From Actinernus sp. WN-2022 (taxonomy: Eukaryota > Cnidaria > Anthozoa > Actiniaria > Actinernidae), in the NCBI GenBank assembly GCA_030867875.1, contig JAOWCC010001589.1, forward strand, positions 143,317,745 through 143,381,744: DNA of 64,000 nt. Reading direction: 5' to 3'. Shown in pieces: positions 21,938-34,764 of the stretch (within the stretch, counting starts at the first letter, position 1; every line of letters starts with the position of its first letter). The position numbers and the translations under genes are program-made. The notes beneath the pieces are model-generated. The model saw only the letters and a list, made by a program, of their open reading frames with translations, searched no databases and was not told the origin of the DNA.

Positions 21938-22720
21938 ATCATGCAGTGCTGTATAAACAGAGAACCCTTTCTCCGGGTAATACTATAAATAATTATTAAA
22001 GCGTGAGGTTTCTCGCGGTTTTATTTTTACCTGAAGAGAGAGGGAGAGAGAGATATCTGCTAGCAGGCAATAATCTCGTTGCTGGCAGTATCAGATAACC
22101 AGTTCAAGAGAGAATAGTGAATGAATGACAGCTCGCTTCAAAGGGAAATTATTATCTCGGTGGCTTTGTTTGTCAAATCACACATAACGTTTGTATTTGA
22201 CTTTATAAGGGATGTATGAGGATTAAGTTAAAGGATCGAAGTATTGCAAAAACATGTATATTTGAACATAAAATAAACGTTAATTTACCTTATCTGTTGT
22301 GTTTTGTCGTCCTGGTGGCTTAACCACAAATTTTGAGGTTTTAAGCCACCAGGACGACAAAACACAACAGATAAGATAAATTAACGTTTATTTTATGTTC
22401 AAATATGCATGTTTTTGCAATACTTCGATTCTTTAACTTAATCCTCATACACTCCCTTATAAAATCAAATACAAACGTTATGTGTGGGCTCCCTGTGATT
22501 TGACAAACAAAGCCGCCGAGATAATAATTTCCGGCTTTGAAGTGAGCTGTCATTCGTTCACTATTATATTCTCTCTTGAACTGCCAGCAACGAGAGCAGA
22601 TATCTCTCTCTCCCTCTCTCTGCAGGTAAAAATAAAACCGAGAGAAACCTCACGCTTTCCTAATTATTTATAGTATTACCCGGAGAAAGGGTTCTCTGTT
22701 TATGTAGCACTGCATGATAG
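21938..22720. repeat. Near-perfect palindrome, arms about 375 bp
   Basis: The left arm from gcatcatgcagtgctgtata reads inverted to tgtagcactgcatgatagca at the right. The centre is ggcttaaccacaaa / ttttgaggttttaagcc near 22318-22345. Arms include gagagagggagagagagata and complementary tatctctctctccctctctc. Differences are few (for example ccgagagaaacc against ggtttctcgcgg). A relative lies at 18045-18160. It is probably a foldback transposon; short frames across it are not genes. Confidence 0.88.
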
Positions 22721-22732
22721 CAGGGTAGCGAC

Positions 22733-23803
22733 GGTAGCCTGATTTTCAGACGGTACGAGGTCGTCCGCTCACTTCCTCCCCCTCCCCGTCTGATGGACTT
22801 CATAGACTTTCATGTTCCTGACGTCATCAACCTTTGTTTTTACAATAAGCCAATACGATCACGCATAAGAATTGAAGCGTGAATGCAGTAGCGGCTTTTA
22901 CTAGTTGGATCTATCAGCTTTCATGCACAGTTTCAAACTTCTGTCGATTTCTCAGAATGTTATCCTGTTTGAGCTGCTGTGGTTCTTTGGAGAGCAGGAA
23001 CTTTTTAAACGGAAGTTTGCGTGCAGTATTTGCACGACAGTGTATGAGAATGCATACAAGAAATATCAAACTCGATTCACGCCGTAAAGTTTATTGCTGT
23101 GATCTTAGTAGAACTTTTACGCTTTTACTTTTATTTTTAAAACGTTTTTGAGGCTTGATATGTATGTCGATTAGTCACACAAGACCCTAAAGTTGTCCTA
23201 GGGTAGTTTGTTTGGTATCAGAGGTTGTTTTAACCGGACTTTTGTGCAAAGTTTAGATGCCATTACCGTATATGAACTTACGGAAGTGTGTTCATAATTC
23301 TGAAAACAAACATATTCACCCAAGTGCCATGGAACTTTTTCTATAACATACTCAGTATGTGTGTTCATTCTTGCAGAAAAATAATAATATTCCATGAAAG
23401 ATTTGATCTTCTAAAAGCCATAAACCTAGGAGAATGTTTCAGATCTAATGCATGCGATTTATATTAGCAGAGGAAGATTAGTGATTTACCAAATCCCGTA
23501 CGTAGATTCACAAACACATCGTTTCAATGAATGAACGATTCGAATGCTTTCTTCTGCTCTGGATATAGCTTCGAAATCCTGAAAACTTTACAACTTCGGT
23601 CGACACACTGCTCAAGTTCTTCCCCAACGCCATTTAGAAAAATATGCGGTCACATTCCTTAAATTCCAGACTTTGCCAAAAGTGTAAAGTTCGCTCTGAT
23701 TGGTTGACATTATGACGTCAGGAACATGAAAGTCTATGAAGTCCATCAGACGGGGAGGGGGAGGAAGTGAGCGGACGACCTCGTACCGTCTGAAAATCAG
23801 GCT
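22733..23803. mobile_element. Inverted-repeat element, TAGCCTGATTTTCAGACGG ends
   Basis: About 100-bp TIRs: tagcctgattttcagacgg with gaggtcgtccgctcacttcc at the left, complemented at 23700-23803, including the block gacttcatagactttcatgt. The interior (22840-23690) holds only short frames, none recognised. The flanks (tagcgacgg and ggtccgtcc) are not duplicated, unlike other TAGCCTG elements here. A truncated relative is at 45765-45833. Confidence 0.82.
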
Positions 23804-23849
23804 AGGTCCGTCCATCCACAATTTCTATTTTCCAGTGTATGAGATTCCC

Positions 23850-24420
23850 TTCCATGTCATTGGAAACAGTTATTTAGCTGTCAATTACCAACTACATCCA
23901 TTGTCAACTACATGCAGCTGTGCTCCCAATCAACAGTGTGGTATAAAGTTCTGTGCTGAGCTGGTAATATGATGTTCCTTGATGGTCATTTTTCTGGACT
24001 TGCTGAATCAGCTTTGGAGTTCATTAGCTTTATAGGCATATAGCATGATATAGAGAACTACAATGGTGGGTACAACTCCCCTCCATGTCACTGAAAACAG
24101 TTATTTAGCTGTAAATTATCAACTACTTCCACTGTCAACTGCAGAGATGTACCATCTCCAAATAGGTGCTTTCATTTCCAGCACCTTAGTGAAGACTGGA
24201 GACATACATGTAGCATTGATATAGATGTACATATAACAGTTAATTGTCCTGTGATGTTCAAAATTCAGAGCAACATTTGTTCAGTGCATTGGTACAAAGT
24301 TCTATGGTTAACTGGTAATATGTGCCTTGTACATGGATATATGTAATCTGCAGGCTGGTCATTTTTCTGGACTGAATCAGCTTTTTGGAGAACACTACAG
24401 GAATTCACTAGGCCAGCCTC
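23850..24420. repeat. Diverged tandem duplication, period about 230 bp
   Basis: Blocks such as aaacagttatttagctgt, caactacatccattgtcaac and tcatttttctggact recur at about 230-bp spacing (for example 23865 and 24095). No gene was seen. Confidence 0.65.
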
Positions 24421-24548
24421 ACTGGGAAGTACCATACAACAGTGGGAATAATTATTATGCCTGCAAATATAAAACTATGGGTGTGTAAATATATTATTGG
24501 TTTTGACAGGCAATATAAGCTTGTTAACACACACAGGGAGTAATTGCA

Positions 24549-24748
24549 GAATACCCCCTCCTTTGGTTCATTAATAATTCATTTCTCAACTTTTTCATAC
24601 AAACCTTCTAAAAACCTAACACTGAAATAATAAAAAAACCTAACCATTTCGACCCAAAATCATTCATAGAACGAGTCTAAATACACCTGAACTAAAGTGG
24701 AGAATTTAGCGCAGTTTTCAAGCGATCTTTTGAGTGGACGGGGTATTC
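24549..24748. mobile_element. 200-bp MITE, GAATACCCC termini, TGCA duplication
   Basis: Ends gaataccccctcc and gacggggtattc, flanked by tgca on both sides (24545-24548, 24749-24752). An inverted relative with tata duplications lies at 57229-57417. Confidence 0.78.
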
Positions 24749-26604
24749 TGCAACTAAGCCCAACATGTTCCATCACTGTTTTTAAATGGTTGGTTGTATG
24801 AAAGTTTGACAAAATGAATTATTAAGAGCGACTGTCTACTAATATCGAGCGAAATCAGAATATCGCGGCAAAAGATGAAAACAAACTTTTCTTCATATTT
24901 CGTTCAAAGATAGGCTTTGGTCAGTTAGTAAACGTTGAATGAACTTTCCTTTTAAACCCATTGCTATAGAAAATCGATCCTTACTAAGTTTTCTTCCTTC
25001 TAAGTTGCCCTCTTCAATTGTTGTAATCCAAGGTCACAATTACCAATTAACTGTTCGGCGGGTCAGCTTCCAGACATGATGGAATAATAACGATTCTTGA
25101 ATTAATCGAATGGCTTTTGACCGCTTAATACAGGAAATGCATTAAAAACATACCTAGCTGCAAAACAAATCCACTGTTTCGATTGCATTTGGTGTTTTTG
25201 TAGGCAGCAGTTACAAGAGCGGATCCAGCTTTATGCATGTCACGCGCTCTGGTGTTTGCGGGAGGGAAGGGAGAGAAATAAAATAATGAAATGAAATATA
25301 TATTATTATTTTTTTGGGGGGGGGGGGATTTTTAACAAACCCTAGTGGGAACAACATCACAGGGGAGCATTATCAAATTATTTATCCGGCTTATATCTCA
25401 TTCCAACTTTCCCTAATGGTATTGTATACGCTTTCTATACAGTCAGTTGAGGCTGGCTGTACTTCTGATATGAATGGTAAACCATTCATTGAGATTTCAT
25501 AAGCAAATTTGGTACAGCGCAAAATAAATAAGAAACAAAACAATTAACATCCAACATGTCCAAATGGGTTGTTTAATGTCCTCGTCTGGGATACCGTAGG
25601 GGCAAGCTTTTAATTTCCCCGCTCCACGGGTTGGGTGTAGTCATGTAATGTATGCATAACGTGAAAACTAGCAGTGCGAATGAAGAACCGTGAAAACTAG
25701 GAAGCTAAGTTTTAGCGGCGAACGTACGGAAGTGAACTGCGCTTTTCAAAGCATTGTAGGCGTATCGCCCTATCTTCCTTAGGCATTGGCTGGCGCAGAG
25801 GCTCCCAGCCGTGTCGTGTTACTCAAGAAATATCCAAACACGAAAAGGCAAGAAAATGGCCAAAAGCAGAGCGCAGCACCAACAAAGAGGCGTCCAGAAC
25901 GATCCTGACAGCTGACTGACATTTTTGTTCCTGTAGGTTCGGGTAAGTGTTTTCGTGTTGATCTCTGTACGGGCGGCAGGTCAGGTATTTTACGGGGCCG
26001 GTAAGGCGCCACGATCCACGTGGTCTAGTGACTAACCCTAAATTAACGAGCAATTGGGGATACTAAGTCAGGGTTAGATTAGAAGTAGAGGAATTACAGT
26101 GTTGTTTATTTAATGGTCCTGTGAACTAATCCAAACCCTAAGCCAACATATTAAAAAACCTAACCTCAGTCAGAAGAACACGTGGTCGTCGATCTATCGA
26201 TCTAGTTGATCTGCATAAAGAACTTTTCACGGTCAAAAGTGAAATCAACAACTTTTCGCTAATTAGTGCCGCTAACCCAATGTCTTTTTAAATAACCCCA
26301 TAACAGCTGTTGAATTTTGCAAAAATAAGCGAAAAGCAAGCCAGCTTTGTTCACAACCGAGTTATCGTGCACTAAATAAAAGCATCAGACTAGAAGTCTG
26401 CGAAGCGGCATAAGAGGAGGGGACGGGGTTTCTCTTTTCTCCTCTTAGTCTTTACCAAACACCCCTCCCTTTACTCCTCTTTTAGGCTATTTACATGATT
26501 ATGTTTGTCGTCAATGAAATCTGGAATCCTGCCAACGATACAAACTGCAACAAGTGCTAGTAAATAAAGACTTTTTGCCTAATTTGATGCCATTCGGCCA
26601 AGGC

Positions 26605-26852
26605 CCTAGCCTGCTTGCAGGCTCTGGTTGATTTGGGGTTCTTGTGGTGGGAGAGAGGCCGGGGGTAAGGAGGAGAAAGAGAAAGAGGAGAGGGAAAGTA
26701 GAGTCTGCGACAAGATCCTGTGTTTTTGAAATTCTCGTTCGTCCACAGGGTCTTGTCGCAGGCTCTCCTTTCTCTTTCTCCCCCTTATCCCTCCTTTCTC
26801 CCACCACAGGGACTCCAAATCAGCCAGAGCCTACAAGCAGGCTACCAAGGCC
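26605..26852. mobile_element. Foldback MITE, TAGCCTG ends, 9-bp TSD ccaaggccc
   Basis: tagcctgcttgcaggctct at the left and agagcctacaagcaggcta at the right enclose a palindromic G+A/C+T-rich body (gagaaagagaaagagg and its complement). The duplication ccaaggccc lies on both sides. A frame on each strand is an artefact of the palindrome. Confidence 0.88.
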
Positions 26853-28343
26853 CCAACTGCGCGCTCGTGAGACAACTTGTCTAACGTTTAAAAAAAAAAA
26901 AAGATTAACAATAGCAACAACAATAACGACAACGATGACAATAATATCAGTGTGATTGATCAGTGGCAATGTTATAAGGTGGCTCTTCATGATCATTCAC
27001 GGATAGACCTACAATTTATCATCTTTATCCGAGAGGACAAAAAGGTCTAACCATTTGTGGTTTGAAATTTGATGTTTTGCGAAGACATTACCTTTTCTCA
27101 TGATCGAATATGACTAATCATGCTCGACTATACAAAAGACAATATATACTCAATCGCGTTCGAAATTACAGACTCGTTCTTTGTCGCTGCAAAGTTGGCG
27201 GAGTGTGTTAGTAAGTGCACGGTGTGTCAGAGCAAGGATGGGAAGTCGAGGGTGTCATCGCCCTTGCCCTGATCATTTGCGCACACTTGCTAATACCGCT
27301 CAGCTGAAGTGTAGCTAACTGGCTAATGTGATATACTAAATTGTTATTTGTGTGGCAGTCAGACTCCCACCGGCTGTTGAAGCAAATCATTATATAGCTA
27401 AGTCGCGAGCTATGATTGGTAAATCATAAAAATAAATAAATAAAAAACCGTGATGATGATCGATGACGGATTATGACAACAAAAGTCTAGGAACCTAGCC
27501 TAGGAACCAGAGGTTCTAACTTCTCGCACTCTTACCCTCTCCCCAAGTATATACAAAATAAATGAAAAATTGCCAAAGTCAGATTTCAACTTTCCGACTC
27601 GTTTTCACGGCTTTGCTTTGTGTTACTATTTCTTTTTTACCGAGATTCCACCAACTGTATCCATATATTAATTTGCATATACCATATCATTTGCATTTTC
27701 ACAATATTTGGGGTACAGGAATTTGCACGAATTTTTTTTTCGTGAACAAGACATTTTGTGCCACAATACGCATGGTTTGTGAAAATTTGGGTATTTGGTA
27801 ATTTTGGATATTTGGTGAAATCAGAATATTTCAGTGCAATCGGCTGTATCTATCTATAATCTATCTAACAAAAGCTTGTGTCAGTCGCGAATGAACCAGC
27901 AAGAGGCTCTTTTCACGGCTCTTCATTCACACTGCTAGTTTTCACGTTATGCACACATTACATGACTACACCCAACCCGTGGAGCGGGGGGGAAGCTGGC
28001 CTCTACGGTATCCCGGACGAGGACATTAAGCAACCCATTTGGACATGTTGGATGTTCAGTTTGTTTTGTTTCTTATTTATTTTGCGCCGTACCAAATTTG
28101 GATATGAATGGTAAACGATTCATATCAGAAGTACAGCCAGCCTCAACTGTACAGAAGGCGTATACAATAGTATTAGGGAAAGTTCGAATGAGATATAAGC
28201 CGGATAAATAATTTGATAATGCTCCCCTGTGATTGGTAATTGTGACCTTGGATTACAACAATTGAAGAGGGCAACTTAGAAGGAAGAAAACTTAGTAAGA
28301 ATCGATTTTCTAGCAATGGGTTTAAAAGGAAAGTTCATTCAAC

Positions 28344-29095
28344 TCTTTTAAGTTATGTTTATTGTTAAAAACTACTGGTTCAATAGGTTTCTGCTCGATA
28401 TTTTGCACTATTGTCGAAGAGTAAGACTTGACTGTTTAAAAATTCATGTTGTCATTTCGTCGAAATTCACACCGCTCGTGTGAAGCACTGAGAAGATAAC
28501 CCAAACTAATTCTCATATATGTTTTAGATCAATGCTAACTTGTATCAAAAACGAAGCGTCAATGGATTCTGAATTATACCACATATAAAATATATTTTTC
28601 AAAAAAGTGCCCTGAAATAAGGTTTTCAAATTAGCAAACTACAGCGTATTTAAGTGGGTTCTCAGGATCTTGAGAATAAAGCTATAATCTAATTATTGCA
28701 CTCAAACAGTTGATCAATACTTTCTAAACAAATATCCGAATTCGAAATATGCGAAGCTCCTTTGGCGTTTGTACAGGGCAAGGTTAGAGAGACCGGTCTT
28801 AGCCTGCTTACAGGCTCTCGGTTTTTTTCGGAAATATTAGTTTTCGGGTCGGGTGGAAATGTTGGGTTACCTGTGGGCCGAGCGAGGCCCGGACCCGAGC
28901 GAGGCGGAGGCGAGCACTCGGTTCCGAGCCTCGCTCGGCCCACAGGTAACCCAAGCCCGACCCGAAAACTAACATTTCCGAAAAAATCCCGAGAGTCTGT
29001 AAGCAGGCTAAGGCTGTCTCGGACTCACGCCGGCCGTAACCGTTTTTTTTATTTTTCTCAAAGTTAAATAATTTTTTGAACAAAATAATCCCAGC
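28344..29095. mobile_element. 752-bp insertion in the right arm, containing a GC-rich foldback
   Basis: The uninterrupted left arm reads straight across this point, so the limits are clear; only ac is duplicated. The right part is a hairpin element (about 28801-29013) with ends tagcctgcttacaggctct and gagtctgtaagcaggcta and inner arms gggccgagcgaggc / gcctcgctcggccc. No gene was seen. Confidence 0.75.
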
Positions 29096-29200
29096 ACGTT
29101 TACTAACTGACCAAAGCCTATCTTTGAACGAAATATGAAGAAATTTGTTTTTTCATCATTTGCCGCGGTTTGCTCGATATTAGTGGACAGTCGCTCTTAA

Positions 29201-30541
29201 TATGCTTACACTGAGAAAGCGCCGGGATTTCAACATAAATGCACCTGAACTTAATGGAGAATTTAGCGAAGTTTTCAAGTGTACTTTTGCTTTAAGTTTA
29301 ACAATTTAATTTCAGGACGTAGAAATCGTCGAAATCGCCAAGTATCATGTCAACGGATATAATTAATTGCATCACAAAATTGTTGTATATTGCAGTTACT
29401 TGCTTGGGTATAGCGAAAAATGCAGAGACAAATTATCACTTTGCTGAAAGTTTATTTGTATCTCAGTTGAGAGTATTCTTTTGAGTATTCTTATGAGTAT
29501 TTTTTTAGTTTATTTGAGACAGCACTGAAGTTCAAAAGTGCTCGTAAAGAGATTTTTGTACCTTAGAACTGTCTGGCGTCGTAGTTACGACTGTATGAAT
29601 GACAGTGTACAATGTAAGTGATGTGTAAGTACTGAGCACAAGATGCAAAATACAAAAAAAAAACACGCAAAACTCACCTGAAAACTCGAAGCCTCGATGG
29701 ACAGCAAACAGCGAGCGAGAAACTGAATCTCATCGAATTAGACCTCTGGGTAATACACCACCCGCCTCGAAATGTAGATGTTGAACAAAAAAAGATCCGC
29801 GTTGAGCATGCGCAATGCAGGAACTGTTTTTATTAAAAAAACGTCTGATACTTCTTGTTACTCGCATTTCCTAACACACTGCATGTTTTCTTGCCCATCC
29901 TTCATCAATACTGCAACGCTTCATGAAAGGTCGATTATACCCTCCACTAGCCCTCTCTCGTGAAATATTGTCCATCGAACAATGGGCTGCTGTATGTGTA
30001 ATCTGATTGGTTAACGGCGAAAAAGCTCGACTTGAAAAAAAGACACTTGCGATTTAAGACTCGTGCCGGCCAAAGGCCTGGCCCGAGTAATTACTTCAAC
30101 AAAAATTCTGAAGGACTGACGGATCTTAGTTTTAAACTACAGAAGCTAAAGTTTATCAGATAAACGGAAAACAACAAACCAGCGCTGGGACGGTCTTTCG
30201 TAACGCAATTCTGTCTTTTGGTGACAGAATTCACAAATGTTTTGGTGTACCATAGAGTCAAGATCATCCGTTAAAACGTTTTGATAAACCGTTAGATAGC
30301 CAAGTAAAAGGTTCTGTTTGATTGACAGCAGATCAATAAACACATGACAAGTGCTCTCTCGCCCGTAACGACCGTGTGGGGAAAGCTAGCGCATTTTTGT
30401 TTATTGAGAAAAGTTTTTCCACACACGATTCCATAATTCCATCGGTTGTTGGCCTTATGTCTTCCAAAAAGCAAGCAGGATGCCCTTAACTTGGAAAACA
30501 AAGATAAAAGAAAAGCAAAACAAAACAAGGCCAAACAATGC
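29201..30541. other. No gene recognised
   Basis: Repeat debris: 29220-29290 resembles the interior of the GAATACCCC MITE, 30040-30100 is the inverted relative of 604-660, and 30265-30300 has atccgttaaaacg motifs like the array at 11.7 kb. Short frames look random. Confidence 0.4.
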
Positions 30542-30551
30542 ATATGACTAC

Positions 30552-31183
30552 CATTCATTGTAACTCTAGATACAAAAACAAGAGAATTTCAATATAAAAT
30601 CTTGAACGGTATCTTATATGCAAATCTCAAACTTTTTCGTTTTGGAATTGTAGATTCCCCTATGTGCTCTTTTTGTAAAAATGAAGAAGAGTCTATCGAG
30701 CATTTACTTTATGGGTGTCATATTATAGAAATGTTCTGGAGCGATGTTTTATCTTGGCTTAAGATAAATAAATTTAACATAGACAATTTAACAGAAATAG
30801 ATGTTATTTTTGGTAAATTTGACGTTGGAAAGGATTTCGTATTGATCAATCATCTTATATTGATTGCTAAACACTTAATTTATAAATGCAAATATAGAAA
30901 TACAATTCCATGCATGAAAGTGTTTAAAGCCAATATAAAATATATCTATAATATTGAGACTTATATTGCAAAGAAAAAAATAAAATTATTAAAACATTAC
31001 AACAAATGGGAAAAAATTATACCTATCCTTTAATAAGAACAGTTAGCAGTATACGCATATTGATATATTATTTTAGGTAACCCTTATTTTATGTTTTTCT
31101 GTGTATTATGTATTGAGTGTTTTGTCAACATGTAATGTTAAAAAATTTCAAAAACTTAAATAAATATGAATTAAAAAAAAAAA
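30552..31183 (+). mobile_element. 5'-truncated L1/Tx1-type LINE insertion
   Basis: The insertion is bounded by the 10-bp duplication atatgactac (30542-30551 and 31184-31193). It ends in a pure A run preceded by aataaa (aaataaatatgaatt at 31159), the signature of target-primed reverse transcription. It contains only the last part of ORF2. Confidence 0.9.
30554..31033 (+). pseudogene. LINE ORF2 C-terminus with zinc-binding motif
   Basis: The open frame enters from the truncation point (TLDTKTREFQYKILNGILYA) and contains SPMCSFCKNEEESIEHLLYG followed by C. This is the C-x2-C...H...C zinc-binding domain found after the RT in L1/Tx1-like retrotransposons. The end is Lys/Ile-rich. The RT and endonuclease are absent because of 5' truncation, so no function remains. 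The first Met at 30602 is internal, not a start. Confidence 0.85.
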
Positions 31184-31414
31184 ATATGACTACGAGCCAA
31201 ATAGATAAATAAATAGAAGTCCTCGCAACGACAAGGGTTCGTATTTTCACTTTCAGACGGAGTGCCGAGTGGTCCACATCTGAACATAAAGAAGAATTGA
31301 TAGGAGCCAGCCGAGAAAATATTTGTTTCCAATAAACCCGGGCCAAGAAAGCGAAAGATAGTCTGATCACGGTGACTCAGAATCGCTTGAAACGATCTCG
31401 CTATCGGCAGGTAC

Positions 31415-31508
31415 AAAATGCAGACTGCAGACTGCAGACTGGAAAATGAAGACTGGAAAATGCAGACTGGAAAATGCAGACTGGAAAATGCAGACTGGAA
31501 AATGCAGA
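31415..31508. repeat. 14-bp minisatellite inside the left TIR
   Basis: Units of tggaaaatgcagac (first copies shortened to tgcagac). The right TIR has fewer units (37785-37830). Confidence 0.85.
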
Positions 31509-32599
31509 CCAGACAAAATCAATAAGAAACATCTATCGGTCTGTAACAGGGCGACTCTGCAAGGCTTTAGATGACTTAGATCCTTATTTGTTTGGGTTAT
31601 ACACGTCTTATGCGGGGTCTTGCTTTTTTCTTGACTGCATGCCGGCGCCAGCCACGCCGTGTTAATGTTTGCGAGCCACGCCGAATACGAGCTTTTCATG
31701 ACAATATTTCCTTAACAAACAGAAAGGAAAAGCTATGTATTCCGAGGTATTTTGAATTATTTACTTACTTTTTAATTACGTTCGTATTTAGCCGGGTCCT
31801 TTCTTCGTTAAATTGATTCAGTCCCATCTTCTTCTGTCCACCATTTTTAAATTATTGCTATGCACAGGAAGCCCAAATCAGCCTCTCCAATTATATATAA
31901 ATTGTTCTTGGAGGGGCTATTAAATTAAGTCAATTAAGGACTTTCTTGAACTTTCTTGTCTATTAAAACGATCGTCCTTTACCTGTGAACTTAAGCCACA
32001 AACTAGTCCTCAACACTAAACGTCGTTTTCCTTGGCGCTCAAGCTTGAAACGTTTTTCAGTTAACGGTTAACGTTGACGGGGTATAAAGTCGTAGGGGCC
32101 TAGGGTTAGTTCATGTGATGTGACGTTTTAATAAACCTCCTTTTGAGAACGAGTGCTAACTCTCTTATCCACGTTTCAAAGACGGATCTAAGACCTAAAA
32201 AAAAATCGGCCATAGGTATTGCTCCGTGAGATCTGTTGCCGCGCGGCCAGTCACCCATGATCCAACAACAAACCTCGCCCAATCCGTATAAAGTGGACAC
32301 CCCAGCAGAATAATCCCATTACTAGAACGATTATGAGTATTATGTTGCAATCAATCTGTACAAGGTGCGATGGAACTTGCTAAGAAGTTGCAGACTTCTC
32401 CGACTGGCAAGGAAAAGAGCGACTGTCTCAAGCCGTTGCACGCGTCAATGATATCTTGGTGGACATGCAACTCAAGTCTTTAAGCGCAATGAAGCAGTCT
32501 TCCATTTGCAAATATATCTTCTAATTCTTGTGTGTACAGATTTATGTACCGACATGAGCTCACAATGATGACGACATCATATCCCTGCAGCTGTATTCC

Positions 32600-33051
32600 G
32601 GGGGGGGGGGGGGGGGGGTACTCCCTTATATGGGCTATACGGGTACATGTGCCGCGGGATAGGGTATGGTCAGTTGAGCTGCCGAGGTCTGCGATAGGGT
32701 ATCCTTTTTACGGTTTTGGTCTGGAAAGGGTATGGATTTTGATATACTTGTCGTTGACGCCATGCTAAGCGCTCTATCGACTACACTACAGCTTAAAATA
32801 CCATATTAAAACAAAACAACGGCTTTCGTAGTGTAATTGTAATTAAAAACTGTTCGGTATCTGGACTCATTGATACATGTATCTAATGTCATGCTGTGTA
32901 AACATCACAAGATCACGTCTGGGATAGGGTATTGATTTTTTGCTTCAAGTCTGGGATAGGGTATGGTAAACGGCATTTTTAGGTCTGGGATAGGGTCAGG
33001 GTTTTGAGGTCTCCGCGGCAACCCCTACCCAAAACTCTTCTGAGTACCCCC
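32600..33051. mobile_element. MITE with G-run ends and GGGATAGGGTAT repeats
   Basis: It starts with a G run, then gtactcccttatatgggct, and ends gagtaccccc. Inside, tctgggatagggtat recurs about five times. An inverted relative is at 50661-51076. A frame at 32532-32768 is not a gene. Confidence 0.75.
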
Positions 33052-33880
33052 AGGGTCTTTATTGTAGCTCCCGTAAGCGGACACATCCCATATTCCACAA
33101 GTGTCCGCTTACGAGAACTATTCCCGTAAGCGGACAGTTCCAGTTACGGACCCAAGGGTGTCCGCTTTACCAAACAGGAAACCCAAATTTATATGTAATC
33201 GGAGAGGCTGCTTTGGGCTTCCTGTGCATAACAATAAATTTAAAATGGTGGGACAGAAGAAGATGGGACTGAATCAATTTAACAAAGTAATTAAAAAGTA
33301 AGTAAATAATTCAAAATACCTCGGAATATATAGCTTTTTCTTTCTGTTTGTTAAGGAAATATTGTCATGAAAAGCTCGTATTCGGCGTGGCTCGCATACA
33401 CGGCGTGGCTGGCGCTGGCATGCAGTCAAGAAAAAAGCAAGACCCCGCATAAGACGTGTATAACCCAAAAAAATAAGGATCTAAGTCATCTAAAGCCTTG
33501 CAGAGTCGCCCTGTTACAGATAGCCTGCGTCGCATCCGAACTGAACCCCGGTTAAGTCCGTCTGCGAAACAGTGGACAAAAGCTTGTTCTCGACCCCCAG
33601 CGAAGTTGCAGGATTATTTATAATCGATTTTGATTGGCTTTTACTAATGCTCATTCTTACAAGTCTTCTGACTGGCCATTCAACTGTCACCAGCCTCGGA
33701 GATTGTTATGACGGGCATTCATGTCAGAGGTAGTCTCTTAACGGCTGCTCACATTCGAACCACATGCCTTTCCCATTGTTCTATCAACCTCTGATTTTTT
33801 TTGCCTAAGCCAATCAGAAAACAGCAGATTGTAAACAAGGCCTTTTGCCGCGAAATGTGTTCTCAAAGGCAGCTGAGTTC

Positions 33881-34712
33881 CGAATGGAGGAAACACCTAA
33901 GAAGTTCGTAGAATTCGACAGCAAATGTTTCGTATGTTCTGCTGAAGTCGTAAAAAAAGACAAAATCTACATCTTTGGAAAGTCCGCCATTAATTTTTCC
34001 AAAATTATCCGTTTGTCGTTGAATGTAGACCTAAGTTCTTATAAGCAGAACTCCGATTTGTTCGTCTGCAAAAGCTGTTATAAGCTGTTAAATAAATACG
34101 AACGAATACAAGACAACCTAAATTCAATCCAGAGAGAAATAACTGAGGTTTTCAAGAATCGAGAGCTCCCTAGAGTGAAGCGCTTGCTTCGAACAGAAGA
34201 TTCTGAAACATTGAGCGCTAGCTCCAGGCAAAGTGTCTAAATCGCTGAGTTTCCCGATAGCGGCGAACAAGGAGACACCAATTACCACTTGTACTTCTTT
34301 GGTCCCTGACGAGAGCGAGCTACGATGTTGGCATACTACATCATGTATCACCCATTCAGCAGGATCCCCAACGGCTTGTACAGTTGCAAGCTCTGCAGAA
34401 AAAATATGACTATGCAGTCACAGAACCGGGACTTGCACTGGGTCAACCACCGAATGATTGAAAACCGGGTTTCAGGGTCTCTGTTAAATCACACAGACCC
34501 AAAAGCAGATCTCCTTGAAGTTTGTAATGCTAAGTTTCTACCCACAATTGAAGACCAGCAGCGACAGAGGCTAAACTATACCATCCTAACTTCCAGAATC
34601 TTAGTTGAGTACTTCACAGCATTGGCACCCTTAGCAGATGCCTGCATCCAGCATATCCCACATAAATACACCAATGAACTGTCACAGAAATCAACAAAGG
34701 TTTGTTTGTGAA
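33881..34712 (+). pseudogene. CxxC zinc-finger protein of the 4.2-kb transposon
   Basis: The frame from 33845 has Met at 33884 (MEETPKKFVEFDSKCFVCSA). Two CxxC pairs 46 residues apart (CFVC and CKSC) with KIYIFGKS between them form a cross-brace-like finger, followed by a helical stretch (YERIQDNLNSIQREITEVF) and a basic run (RVKRLLR). The first frame stops at 34240. A second frame (34325-34711) continues with another CxxC (YSCKLCRKNM), DLHWVNHRMIENRVSGSLLN, and DDQ-like EDQQRQRLNYT, ending at a donor (AAG/gtttgt). At least one frameshift lies between. It resembles a protein family repeated in cnidarian genomes (DUF6589-like, from memory, unverified). Confidence 0.6.
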
Positions 34713-34764
34713 AAGTTGTAATGTGTAGTTCCAGAAAATACCACCATGTAGAGAATTCAATTTA

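Larger units (their letters stand above)
24826..29196. mobile_element. TTAA-flanked long-TIR element without transposase
   Basis: TTAA borders both ends (24822-24825, 29197-29200), and the TIR begins gagcgactgtc. The left arm runs to about 25700. The right arm is 27880-28343 plus 29096-29196. Uninterrupted stretches match closely, such as aggtcacaattaccaa with its complement and ttatccggcttatatctcat with its complement. The left arm carries a roughly 310-bp insertion (about 25046-25355) and the right arm a 752-bp one (28344-29095). The 2.2-kb interior has no recognisable gene, only the hairpin element 26605-26852. TTAA targets are known for piggyBac and Kolobok; the superfamily is not proven. 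Confidence 0.8.
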
